This document shows positions 1 through 5,959 of a stretch of DNA of 8,726 bases, in pieces. Below the pieces are notes generated by a model. That model saw only the letters and a program-made list of their open reading frames with translations. It did no database searches and had not been told where the DNA came from. Location: positions 1-8,726 of the forward strand of contig DASRXC010000081.1 of the NCBI GenBank assembly GCA_035654355.1, in the 5' to 3' direction. Made by a program: the position numbers and the translations under genes. How positions within the stretch are numbered: position 1 is the first letter of the stretch; each line of letters opens with the position of its first letter. The DNA comes from JAFAHD01 sp035654355. GTDB taxonomy: Bacteria; Vulcanimicrobiota; Vulcanimicrobiia; Eremiobacterales; Eremiobacteraceae.

Positions 1-1439
1 CTCCACATCGTGACCTTGCTGCTGCCGCGATTGAGCGCCGGGTCTTCGGTGGCGACCTTTTCAAGCGGCGCCGATGAGTAGAAGCCGGCTTGCACCGGGT
101 GCGCCGGGTCTGAGATATCGATGACCTGAACGCCGCCGGAATGCCACGTCACGATCGCCAGATCGCGCAGCACGGTCGGATTGTGCGAGGAGAAACTCGT
201 GTACTGGTCCGTGAGCGGATCGTTGGGCGGCGTGCTACAGAAAGATGGCTGATCCTGAGCGATACGATATTCGCCGACGATGACCGGGTGTGACGGATCA
301 GCGATGCTGATGAGACGCTGCCAACCCCATGGGCAACCCTGCCTTGGGTCGGTGAACGTGCCGTAGACCTCGTCGGTGGTGACCACCAGCTGGCGCTGCG
401 GCACTTTCACCGCAGAATGGCTGTTCGGACACGCGGTCTTGCAGACGTTGGGCACTGCTGCCGGGCTGGCTGGATCCTGCATCCACGTCGGACGGTTGAT
501 CGGATCGGTGATCAGTGCGTCGTTCAGCGATTGAACGGTGCCCGGCTTCGAGTTCTTTGCTACGGACGTCGTGTCGAGCACGAGCATGTGGCCTGCTTCC
601 ATCGCCAAGTACGCGCGCGTGCCGTCGGCCGACAAACCCATGGAGTGGAGGAAAAGATTGCAGTCGTACGGGCCGCACGTCTTGGTCGCCGGATTGAGCA
701 GCGCCGATGCGTCCTGCGCGCCAGGGTAACGGTTGACCCAGTTTCCTTCGGCCACCTCAGCCGGCGGCTGGCCGCTGGCGACGCGACTGATGTCGACGAC
801 AAGCATGTTCGGGATGGACGGATCGGGCGAGATCGTCGGTGTGGACAGATACAAGAGCGCACGGCGCGGATTCGACGGGTCGATCCACAAGAACATCTCG
901 TGCGGCTTGACCTTGCGCCCGGCTTTCGACGTCGGAACGTAGCTCAGCAGAAGCCGTGGGTGGATGGGATCCACCACGTCGAAAAAGGAGATATCGAAGG
1001 GGAATTGCTCGTCGGTTCCGCTGGCGCACGCGTGGATCTGACGGCTGCAACGGAAGTTCATGACGATCAACAACTTTTGCGCCGGCCAGACACGCAGCTC
1101 GCGCGTCGTGATACCGACCTTGCCTGCGTATGGTGGACCGATCTCGCCCGCGTCGATCGGCTTGGCCGGGTTCGCGACGTCGACGATCACGATGCCGGCG
1201 TGCGGATGTGGGCACGTGTCGCCGGACGGCATTCCGGTCGCGCCGACACACGTCGCGGACGCGTCGGTGCGGTTGCCTATGTACACGTAATGATCGTAGA
1301 TGGCAAGCGCGGCGTTCATGCCGCGATTGAAGAGCGGATCGTGACCGACCAGCTCGAAGTTCGACGTCCCATCTGCCAACGCGGCGAGCGGCACAAGTAA
1401 AAAAAGCACAGCGGTGGCCGATCGGACATAGGTTAGCAT
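1..1439 (-). CDS. Secreted LVIVD-repeat protein, 3' end beyond the window
   Basis: The frame is open from an ATG at 1439 to the left edge with no stop, giving 479 visible residues. Residues 1-22 form a signal peptide (Arg-6, hydrophobic core 8-20, AxA-like LAALA end), so the product is exported. The mature part carries repeats of the LVIVD type (beta-propeller-like): IVIVDVANPAKPIDAGEI near 83-100, LISIADPSHPVIVGEY at 376-391 and VQVIDISDPAHPVQAGFY at 437-454. Further blade-like segments lie around 151-167 and 212-219. Ten cysteines are visible (64, 76, 131, 138, 255, 260, 333, 337, 369, 401), many closely paired, which suggests disulfides outside the cytoplasm. The family has no agreed enzymatic role; a binding or scaffold function is inference. 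The start is preceded by only a weak GGCGAG (1440-1446 region), but no other start fits the signal peptide. Divergent from the topoisomerase gene. The large plus-strand open frames over this interval are shadows. Confidence 0.88.
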   Translation of the reverse strand, partial: MLTYVRSATAVLFLLVPLAALADGTSNFELVGHDPLFNRGMNAALAIYDHYVYIGNRTDASATCVGATGMPSGDTCPHPHAGIVIVDVANPAKPIDAGEIGPPYAGKVGITTRELRVWPAQKLLIVMNFRCSRQIHACASGTDEQFPFDISFFDVVDPIHPRLLLSYVPTSKAGRKVKPHEMFLWIDPSNPRRALLYLSTPTISPDPSIPNMLVVDISRVASGQPPAEVAEGNWVNRYPGAQDASALLNPATKTCGPYDCNLFLHSMGLSADGTRAYLAMEAGHMLVLDTTSVAKNSKPGTVQSLNDALITDPINRPTWMQDPASPAAVPNVCKTACPNSHSAVKVPQRQLVVTTDEVYGTFTDPRQGCPWGWQRLISIADPSHPVIVGEYRIAQDQPSFCSTPPNDPLTDQYTSFSSHNPTVLRDLAIVTWHSGGVQVIDISDPAHPVQAGFYSSAPLEKVATEDPALNRGSSKVTMW

Positions 1440-1510
1440 GCTCGCCAATTGAGCCTTTTCAGCGGCCTACCCTGCGGGCACGTTTCAGGCCGACTGACCG
1501 TGATGACAAG

Positions 1511-1525
1511 CGTCAAAGGTTGACG
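1511..1525. promoter_or_regulatory. Perfect palindrome CGTCAAAGGTTGACG in a divergent intergenic region
   Basis: Two 6-base arms, CGTCAA and TTGACG, flank an AGG centre between the divergent LVIVD and topoisomerase IB genes. Each arm read outward is TTGACG, a good -35-like hexamer on either strand, but I find no convincing -10 box at 16-18 bases from either. It may therefore be an operator or shared promoter element. Function is inferred. Confidence 0.35.
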
Positions 1526-1552
1526 GCGCCTCGCGCCGGATACATGGCTGTT

Positions 1553-1557
1553 GGAGA
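1553..1557 (+). promoter_or_regulatory. Ribosome binding site GGAGA that decides the topoisomerase IB start
   Basis: GGAGA lies four bases before the GTG at 1562. The alternative in-frame starts, TTG at 1520 and ATG at 1544, lack a comparable site at normal spacing, and the TTG falls inside the palindrome at 1511-1525. This favours GTG 1562, though ATG 1544 cannot be excluded. Confidence 0.5.
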
Positions 1558-1561
1558 CATT

Positions 1562-2626
1562 GTGAAACCGTTCGAGCTCCAGCAGAACAGCCAAAGCCTG
1601 CGATACGTGACAGATGAAAGCCCCGGCATCCGGCGCGAGCGTCGTGGCGGCAGCTTCATCTATCGGCGTCCGAGCGGGCGGCTCGTGCGGGATGCAGTCA
1701 CGCTCCGGCGCATCGCGAAACTGGCGATCCCACCAGCGTATGAAGACGTGTGGATCTGCGAGCACCCGGAGGGCCATCTGCAAGCGACTGGCCGAGATGC
1801 GCGCCGGCGCAAGCAATACCGCTACCACTCGGATTGGGCCACGCTGCGCGATGCGACCAAGTTCGACCGCATGCGGGAATTCGCGCGCGCGCTTCCGGCG
1901 ATTCGCCGAGCGGTCGATCGGGACCTCAGCCTAAAAGGCTTGCCACATCGCAAGGTCGTCGCGACTCTGGTGCGCCTGCTCGAACGAACCTTGATTCGGG
2001 TTGGCAACGAGGAGTACGCAGCCGCCAACAACTCGTTCGGCCTCACGACGCTGCGCAGCAAGCACGCAGCCTTTCCGAGCGCTGCGACGTTTGAGCTTTC
2101 GTTCGTCGGCAAAAGCGGCACTCGCCACCGCATCCGCTTAACCGATCGGCGCTTGGCGGCAATCGTGCGCCGCTGCCGCGAGCTTCCGGGCCAACGGCTT
2201 TTCCAGTATGTCGGCGATGACGACCAACCCCACGCGGTTGAATCAGCCGACATCAATGCGTACTTGCGGGAGGTCTCAGGGAAGGACCTGACCGCGAAAG
2301 ACTTCCGCACGTGGTTCGGCTCGGTGGAGTTCATCCGCGCCCTTCAGTCTTGCGGCACGCCGGATAGCAAGGAAGAGCGTCATCGGAATGTCCGAGTGGC
2401 GTTCGACTCGGTGGCGCAGCAGCTCCACAACACCGTTGCGGTCTGCAAAAGGGCGTACGTGCATCCCGCATTGGTCGATGCGTACGTGGCAGGCCGGTTG
2501 GACCTCGCAGATCGCCGCGTCGTCGCGCCGACCGGCGCACACGCGCTGTCGCGCCTCGAGCGGCTGACGCTTCGCTTGCTGCCGCGGTCGAAGAAACGTT
2601 CCTTGCCGCACATAATCGCTGCGTAG
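1562..2626 (+). CDS. DNA topoisomerase IB (poxvirus/bacterial type)
   Basis: Relaxes supercoiled DNA of either sign in the cytoplasm without ATP, nicking one strand through a 3'-phosphotyrosine. From GTG 1562 the product has 354 residues, close to the Deinococcus enzyme (346). The N-terminal domain begins with the family signature LRYVTDESPGIRR (from residue 13) and contains RDARRRKQYRYH (78-89). All five catalytic positions known from vaccinia and Deinococcus TopIB are visible: Arg-146 in RVGNEEY, Lys-184 in FVGKSG, Arg-249 in DFRTWFGS, Asn-290 in LHNTVAVCK (bacterial enzymes use Asn where vaccinia has His) and nucleophile Tyr-299 in CKRAYVHP. The usual LGNTPAV around the Asn reads LHNTVAV here, a small deviation. 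No N-terminal extension or extra domain. Probably monocistronic: a 223-base gap follows. It is the only DNA enzyme in the window; the small basic protein downstream may share its DNA context (inference). Confidence 0.95.
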   Translation: MKPFELQQNSQSLRYVTDESPGIRRERRGGSFIYRRPSGRLVRDAVTLRRIAKLAIPPAYEDVWICEHPEGHLQATGRDARRRKQYRYHSDWATLRDATKFDRMREFARALPAIRRAVDRDLSLKGLPHRKVVATLVRLLERTLIRVGNEEYAAANNSFGLTTLRSKHAAFPSAATFELSFVGKSGTRHRIRLTDRRLAAIVRRCRELPGQRLFQYVGDDDQPHAVESADINAYLREVSGKDLTAKDFRTWFGSVEFIRALQSCGTPDSKEERHRNVRVAFDSVAQQLHNTVAVCKRAYVHPALVDAYVAGRLDLADRRVVAPTGAHALSRLERLTLRLLPRSKKRSLPHIIAA

Positions 2627-2646
2627 ATGTATCGCTGCGAGCGGTG

Positions 2647-2669
2647 CATGATCGTGACAATCGATCATG
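2647..2669. repeat. Perfect inverted repeat CATGATCG / CGATCATG just after topoisomerase IB
   Basis: Two 8-base arms (2647-2654 and 2662-2669) surround TGACAAT, starting 21 bases after the stop codon. An outer GTG/CAC pairing extends the stem past a one-base bulge. No T-tract follows, so it could be a non-canonical transcription end, an mRNA-stabilising hairpin, or an operator for the downstream small gene. Confidence 0.5.
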
Positions 2670-2712
2670 TCACGCGTTTCATCTCGTTCACGTAACATCA
2701 TCGACATATACA

Positions 2713-2751
2713 TGCAAAATGACGAGAATTTCGTCTGCAAAATTCTTTTTT
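2713..2751 (+). promoter_or_regulatory. AT-rich element: direct repeat plus two mutually exclusive hairpins and a T6 run
   Basis: TGCAAAAT occurs at 2713-2720 and again at 2736-2743. Between and overlapping these, GACGA/TCGTC (2721-2725 and 2731-2735) can pair, or alternatively AGAATTT/AAATTCT (2725-2731 and 2740-2746), followed directly by six Ts (2746-2751). The second hairpin resembles a weak intrinsic terminator and the two cannot form together. It may end topoisomerase IB transcripts, attenuate the 39-residue gene, or be an operator. The surrounding 2690-2790 is clearly more AT-rich than its neighbours and probably carries the small gene's promoter, but I cannot pick a convincing -35/-10 pair. 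Confidence 0.35.
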
Positions 2752-2804
2752 GAATGTCAATGTAAAAGAAGGAAGGACACACCTGTTTCGTCAACAATGT
2801 CCTA

Positions 2805-2832
2805 CGTTCGAGCCCTTCAAAGCTCGACAACG
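2805..2832 (+). promoter_or_regulatory. Leader hairpin directly upstream of the small basic gene's ribosome binding site
   Basis: CGTTCGAGC (2805-2813) pairs with GCTCG (2822-2826) and, past a two-base bulge, AACG (2829-2832), leaving an 8-base loop. It ends six bases before the GGGGG ribosome binding site at 2839-2843, so it could tune translation. Seen in sequence; role inferred. Confidence 0.35.
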
Positions 2833-2838
2833 CCATGT

Positions 2839-2843
2839 GGGGG
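2839..2843 (+). promoter_or_regulatory. Ribosome binding site GGGGG of the 39-residue gene
   Basis: A purine run TGGGGGT lies six bases before the ATG at 2850. This near-ideal spacing is key evidence that the very short frame is translated. Confidence 0.6.
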
Positions 2844-2849
2844 TAATGA

Positions 2850-2969
2850 ATGGCAAAACGTAGAGCTAGACGTAAAGTCGCGCGCGCGGTCAGAACGACC
2901 AAGCGTAAGGTTCGCCGCGCAGTGCGCAAGGGTAAACGGAAGGTCCGTCGGGCGGTTCGCAGAGCCTAA
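2850..2969 (+). CDS. Small, extremely basic protein of 11-residue repeats (39 aa)
   Basis: I do not recognise a named family. From ATG 2850 to TAA 2967 the product has 39 residues, of which 15 are Arg and 7 Lys, with no acidic, aromatic or Cys residue. After a basic start (MAKRRARR) come three tandem units: KVARAVRTTKR (9-19), KVRRAVRKGKR (20-30) and a shortened KVRRAVRRA (31-39). Val and Ala fall at positions 10/13/14, 21/24/25 and 32/35/36. This hendecad spacing would place them on one face of an alpha helix with the basic residues on the rest. The DNA of the units differs mainly at synonymous positions, so the protein pattern appears selected rather than being a recent DNA duplication. A ribosome binding site precedes it and a strong terminator follows seven bases after its stop. 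Nucleoid compaction, RNA/ribosome binding or a membrane-active peptide are all possible. Histone-H1-like or protamine-like DNA binding is my preferred inference, given topoisomerase IB upstream. Confidence 0.75.
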   Translation: MAKRRARRKVARAVRTTKRKVRRAVRKGKRKVRRAVRRA

Positions 2970-2976
2970 CGGCCAC

Positions 2977-3008
2977 GAGGGGCCGGCATCGCGCCGGCCT
3001 CTTTTTTT
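2977..3008 (+). terminator. Strong intrinsic terminator of the small basic gene
   Basis: GGCCGGC (2981-2987) pairs perfectly with GCCGGCC (2993-2999) around ATCGC. The stem extends outward by four weaker pairs (GAGG with TCTT) and runs into seven Ts at 3002-3008. It insulates the small gene from the transporter that follows, which therefore needs its own promoter. Confidence 0.9.
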
Positions 3009-3033
3009 ATCTCGCACGAGCGGCGAGCGCCGT

Positions 3034-3039
3034 TATAGG
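3034..3039 (+). promoter_or_regulatory. Possible -10 box TATAGG of the SBF transporter
   Basis: TATAGGG lies 32 bases before the start codon, in the short gap after the terminator. The same TATAGGG occurs upstream of the LamG gene (5954-5960). No good -35 hexamer is visible at 16-18 bases, so this is a weak call. Confidence 0.3.
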
Positions 3040-3071
3040 GGCCGTCCGACGTTGAAAAGAAGGCGGCGACG

Positions 3072-3902
3072 ATGCTGAACATCGCCATCATCTGCATGCT
3101 CGTGGCGCTCATGCTATGGGCCGGTTTGCAGTGCCACTTCGGCGAACTGCGCGCGGCACTCGCCGATTTTGGCCTCACGGCTCGCGCCGTCGTGCTCAGC
3201 GTCGTGCTGGTGCCGCTACTGGCACTGGCGTTTTCGCGCCTACTCCACATCGATCCAAACTTTGAGGCCGGTATCATGCTGATGGCGGTCTCGGGCGGCG
3301 TGCCATTTTTACCGCTCGCTGTGAGGAGCGCGGGCGGCGAGATCCATGCGGCAATAAGCCTCCTGTTCGTGCTTTCGCTACTTGGGGTTTTCACGGCGCC
3401 TGCGACGCTAGCTCTCCTTGCCGGTCAGATCGAGATCCACTCGCTTCCGGTTGGCACGTTCATCGGAAAGCTTCTCGTGCTGCAATTCTTGCCGCTTATG
3501 GTTGGAACGGCAATCGCTTCGCTCGCCAAACCCGGCCTAGTCAAACTTCTCTTGCGCACGTTCCAGGTGATAACGTATGCCTCGATCGTCGTCGTGCTCG
3601 TGCTGCTAGGCCCCAAGATCGGCCAGTCATTGGCGGCCGTCTTTTCGACCGGCACGCTTTTGGCGATCGTTCTGGTGATCGCCACGTCGATGGTGATCGC
3701 CTGGTTCGCGGGTGGGCGCGACCTTGGGAAGCGCAAGGACTTGGTCGATGCAACCGCATTGCGCAACCCTGCACTGGCCCTGCTGCTGGCGCAGGCGAGC
3801 GATCCCGGGCCGCTTGCAAACTCGGCGATCATCGCGTACCTCGTCGTGCAGATCGTCGCCTCGGCGGCGGCCGCCCCGATCATGCGACGCGCGACCTCCT
3901 AG
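3072..3902 (+). CDS. Bile acid:sodium symporter (BASS/SBF)-family membrane transporter
   Basis: An integral membrane protein of 276 residues with eight or nine hydrophobic segments (about 2-20, 36-57, 66-83, 92-118, 130-150, 165-180, 194-212, 230-241, 248-270). Family features are MAVSGGVPFLPLAVRSAGGE (71-90), in the place of the Pro/Gly-rich substrate-binding crossover helix, and DATALRNPALALLLA (226-240), matching the conserved Asn-containing motif of the late helices. Known members move bile acids, pantoate, pyruvate or other organic anions with sodium. The substrate here cannot be read from sequence, and the lack of ACR3 motifs argues against arsenite. It is somewhat shorter than typical members (about 300-330) and the motif after SGG lacks the usual SNxxT residues, so sodium coupling is uncertain. 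AAGGCGG lies a few bases before ATG 3072. It converges on the M23 gene with a 12-base gap. Confidence 0.8.
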   Translation: MLNIAIICMLVALMLWAGLQCHFGELRAALADFGLTARAVVLSVVLVPLLALAFSRLLHIDPNFEAGIMLMAVSGGVPFLPLAVRSAGGEIHAAISLLFVLSLLGVFTAPATLALLAGQIEIHSLPVGTFIGKLLVLQFLPLMVGTAIASLAKPGLVKLLLRTFQVITYASIVVVLVLLGPKIGQSLAAVFSTGTLLAIVLVIATSMVIAWFAGGRDLGKRKDLVDATALRNPALALLLAQASDPGPLANSAIIAYLVVQIVASAAAAPIMRRATS

Positions 3903-3914
3903 GCACAGACGCCC

Positions 3915-4763
3915 TCAAAGGTTGCTGCGCTCTCGTCCTTGCGACCACGCGTCGTCGAGCAGCTTCGACATGCCGGCGGGCAGACCGGCGATGACATCGC
4001 CGGTGACCGGCACGTGCGGCTGCCCGTCAGCCCCGACAAAACTAATGGGAACGCCCGCCCCCCGAAATGGCGTCTGTTGGGCATGAACATGCAGGTGCGG
4101 TCCGGTCGACCGGCCGCTATTCCCACAGCGAGCCAGCTCATCGCCGCTCGCAACATGCTCGCCCGGCTCGACGCGGATCGATCCGCACATGAGGTGGCAG
4201 AGCAGAACGTACGCGCCTCCGATCTCGAGAACGACATGATTCCCGAAGGGGTTTCCGGTTGCAGTGGGATGATCTGGCCACCACGACGGCCGGCGGTCCG
4301 GCACCCCGTCGACGACCGAGATGACTTTCGCGTCGCCGGGGGCCAGGATAGGTTTGCCGAGCGACCCTTCAACGGAAACGAAATCGCACGCGTAGGCTTG
4401 ATCGCTGGCCACCAGATGATGGTTGAGTAATGGATCGGGACCTGCTGCTGCGACGAGCCAGTGGCCGTAGAAGGGGGCCTGCAGCACCAGCGTCTGCGCC
4501 GGATCCACGGTCATGCGCTTTGCGCGTGTGACGATCATGCGTGGAATTACCGCGAGCGCGATGCCGACCGCGAGGGCGGCACCTTGAATGGGTAACACGA
4601 AACCGCGCGGCGCCACGACCGACCACGCGAACAGCAATGCGATCGCCACGGCGCCGGCGATCAGCCATGGCCGAAGCCGAAACGTGAAATACGGCAACGA
4701 CATCACGAGTGCCGTCAAACACAGCGTGATCACGATGAGGCCGATCACCGGCGTTATCACCAC
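3915..4763 (-). CDS. Membrane-anchored M23/LytM-type metallopeptidase domain protein
   Basis: 282 residues from GTG 4763. Residues 1-22, 34-50 and about 57-78 are hydrophobic, likely membrane segments. The M23 domain spans about 95-245. Zinc and catalytic residues appear intact: NHH (114-116) with Asp-127 in YACDF replace the compact HxxxD motif, His-190 in LLCHL is the expected catalytic His, and His-223/His-225 lie in the classic SGRSTGPHLHVH. The longer spacing between first His and Asp matches an M23 subgroup whose motif reads like NYH...QRYAYDF. M23 enzymes cut peptidoglycan cross-links; some homologues are non-enzymatic scaffolds. The gene begins 17 bases after the stop of the site-2 protease on the same strand, with only a weak GGTGA before the start, so translation is probably linked to the upstream gene. 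Positive charges after the third segment (R75, R80, K82, R83) would place the domain inside by the positive-inside rule, which conflicts with a peptidoglycan role. Confidence 0.85.
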   Translation of the reverse strand: MVITPVIGLIVITLCLTALVMSLPYFTFRLRPWLIAGAVAIALLFAWSVVAPRGFVLPIQGAALAVGIALAVIPRMIVTRAKRMTVDPAQTLVLQAPFYGHWLVAAAGPDPLLNHHLVASDQAYACDFVSVEGSLGKPILAPGDAKVISVVDGVPDRRPSWWPDHPTATGNPFGNHVVLEIGGAYVLLCHLMCGSIRVEPGEHVASGDELARCGNSGRSTGPHLHVHAQQTPFRGAGVPISFVGADGQPHVPVTGDVIAGLPAGMSKLLDDAWSQGRERSNL

Positions 4764-4780
4764 TGCGCGATCACCGCGGT

Positions 4781-5878
4781 TTACGCACCCGCTTTGTTGA
4801 GCGCCATGCGCCTCATCAGCCCTTCGCGGGTGACGAAACCAAGCAACTTGCCATCACCGTCGATGACGGGCAGCTGATGATAGCCGCTCTCACCCAGCGC
4901 CTTAAGCGCATCGACGGAACTCGCCTGTGGCGAGATAGTCCGAAGCTGCGCCAGCGGCGTCATGACTGCGCCCGCGAGCGGACGCGCGCCGCCATCGCCG
5001 CGAATGCGCGCGAGATCCGATAGCGTGATCAGACCGACCAAATGTGAATCTTGTTCCACAGGAATCGCGCGCTGGCCGCTGTGCAGCAGCGTCTCCATGA
5101 CCGCGTCGACGCCATCGTTGGGTGACACAGGCGCCGGGGCTGCAGTCGCGATGTCCATCGCGGAGCGTCCGCGCAGCGTGGACATCAGCTCGGTTTGGAA
5201 CGCTTCGGCACCGCCAGCCTGGTACAAGAACCAACCGATAAAGGCGAACCAGAGACCACCGATAGATCCGTAGATGAACGTGCCCACGCCGAAAACGATC
5301 ATCAGGATCGCGATCGCCCGCCCGATGGCCACCGCGATTCGCGTCGCGCGCAGTTGGTCGCCGGTTCGCCGCCACAAGATAGAGTGGAGCACTTTGCCGC
5401 CGTCGAGCGGATAGGCAGGTAGCAGGTTGAAAACGGCGAGCAGCGCGTTCGCAAACCCAAGATAACCAGCGGCAGTTCCGACGACCGTTCGAAACCCCGC
5501 CACCTCGGCAATCGCGTAGAACAAAACCGCGAGGACCCCGCTCGCCAGCGGGCCGACAAATGCGACGAGCCCTTCGCCCTGCGCGCTATCGAACTCGCCG
5601 CTGATCGAGGAGACGCCGCCGAAGATGAAGAGCGTGATGCGCGATACGGGCAGCCCGCGGCGCCGCGCGACAAGCGAATGCGCTAATTCGTGCACGAGGA
5701 CGCTTGCGAAGAACAGCAGCGCCGTGACCACTCCGAGGATCACGCGCTGCACTGGTGAGAGCGAGAGCGCGCTCATCGGTCCGAGGTTGACGCTCAAGGA
5801 CCACGCGACTAAGACGAAGACGAACAGCCAGCTGACGTCGATGTAGATGTCAATCCCGAACAGCCGAGCGACGCGCAT
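4781..5878 (-). CDS. Site-2 protease (M50B) with C-terminal CBS domain pair
   Basis: An intramembrane zinc protease of 365 residues. The catalytic HExxH is HELAH (63-67) in the second membrane helix, and the third zinc ligand is Asp-159 in NLLPAYPLDGG (151-161). Membrane segments lie near 14-31, 46-69, 80-94, 103-125, 134-152 and 185-219. Residues 238-292 and 302-358 form two CBS domains (MDIATAAPAPVSPNDGV... and AGAVMTPLAQLRTISP...), which in other proteins bind adenine nucleotides and gate activity. Family members such as SpoIVFB, RseP and Rip1 release membrane-bound transcription factors or anti-sigma factors. CBS-containing members are the SpoIVFB-like branch and lack the PDZ domain of RseP. 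The substrate is not in the window. AAGGA lies just before ATG 5878. It is the first gene of a two-gene unit with the M23 protein and is divergent from the LamG gene. Confidence 0.95.
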   Translation of the reverse strand: MRVARLFGIDIYIDVSWLFVFVLVAWSLSVNLGPMSALSLSPVQRVILGVVTALLFFASVLVHELAHSLVARRRGLPVSRITLFIFGGVSSISGEFDSAQGEGLVAFVGPLASGVLAVLFYAIAEVAGFRTVVGTAAGYLGFANALLAVFNLLPAYPLDGGKVLHSILWRRTGDQLRATRIAVAIGRAIAILMIVFGVGTFIYGSIGGLWFAFIGWFLYQAGGAEAFQTELMSTLRGRSAMDIATAAPAPVSPNDGVDAVMETLLHSGQRAIPVEQDSHLVGLITLSDLARIRGDGGARPLAGAVMTPLAQLRTISPQASSVDALKALGESGYHQLPVIDGDGKLLGFVTREGLMRRMALNKAGA

Positions 5879-5917
5879 CGTCCTTCAGCCTTTCCCTGCC
5901 GCGTGTTTCATGGGCGC

Positions 5918-5946
5918 ATTGTCGCGCACCCAAGGAACTTCTTCAA
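5918..5946 (-). promoter_or_regulatory. Putative sigma-70-type promoter of the site-2 protease operon
   Basis: Read on the minus strand, TTGAAG (5946-5941) and GACAAT (5923-5918) are separated by 17 bases, each matching four of six consensus positions. The expected start of transcription lies about 30 bases before the ATG at 5878. It abuts the LamG promoter candidate on the other strand. Confidence 0.45.
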
Positions 5947-5950
5947 ACCC

Positions 5951-5959
5951 TGGTATAGG
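5951..5959 (+). promoter_or_regulatory. Putative extended -10 promoter TGGTATAGG of the LamG gene
   Basis: TG-N-TATAGG forms an extended -10 element about 40 bases before the LamG start, with no good -35. GGAACTT at 5934-5940 resembles an ECF-sigma -35, but the distance to a GTC-type -10 (5960-5962) is too long for a confident ECF call. Confidence 0.4.

Noticed and set aside
417..1400. Long plus-strand open frame of 327 residues
   Set aside because: Arg/His/Val-rich low-complexity translation lying antisense to the LVIVD gene, which has a signal peptide and recognisable repeats; a high-GC shadow.
2771..2776. GGAAGG as a ribosome binding site for a gene starting before 2850
   Set aside because: No start codon lies within normal spacing; the nearest ATG (2797) is 20 bases away.
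2276..2929. Minus-strand open frame of 217 residues
   Set aside because: Overlaps the catalytic half of topoisomerase IB and the leader region, and has no ribosome binding site or motif.
2644..3078. Plus-strand open frame of 144 residues across the leader, small basic gene and terminator
   Set aside because: Out of frame with the 39-residue gene, has no ribosome binding site near its ATGs (including the one at 2797), and would have to read through a strong terminator.
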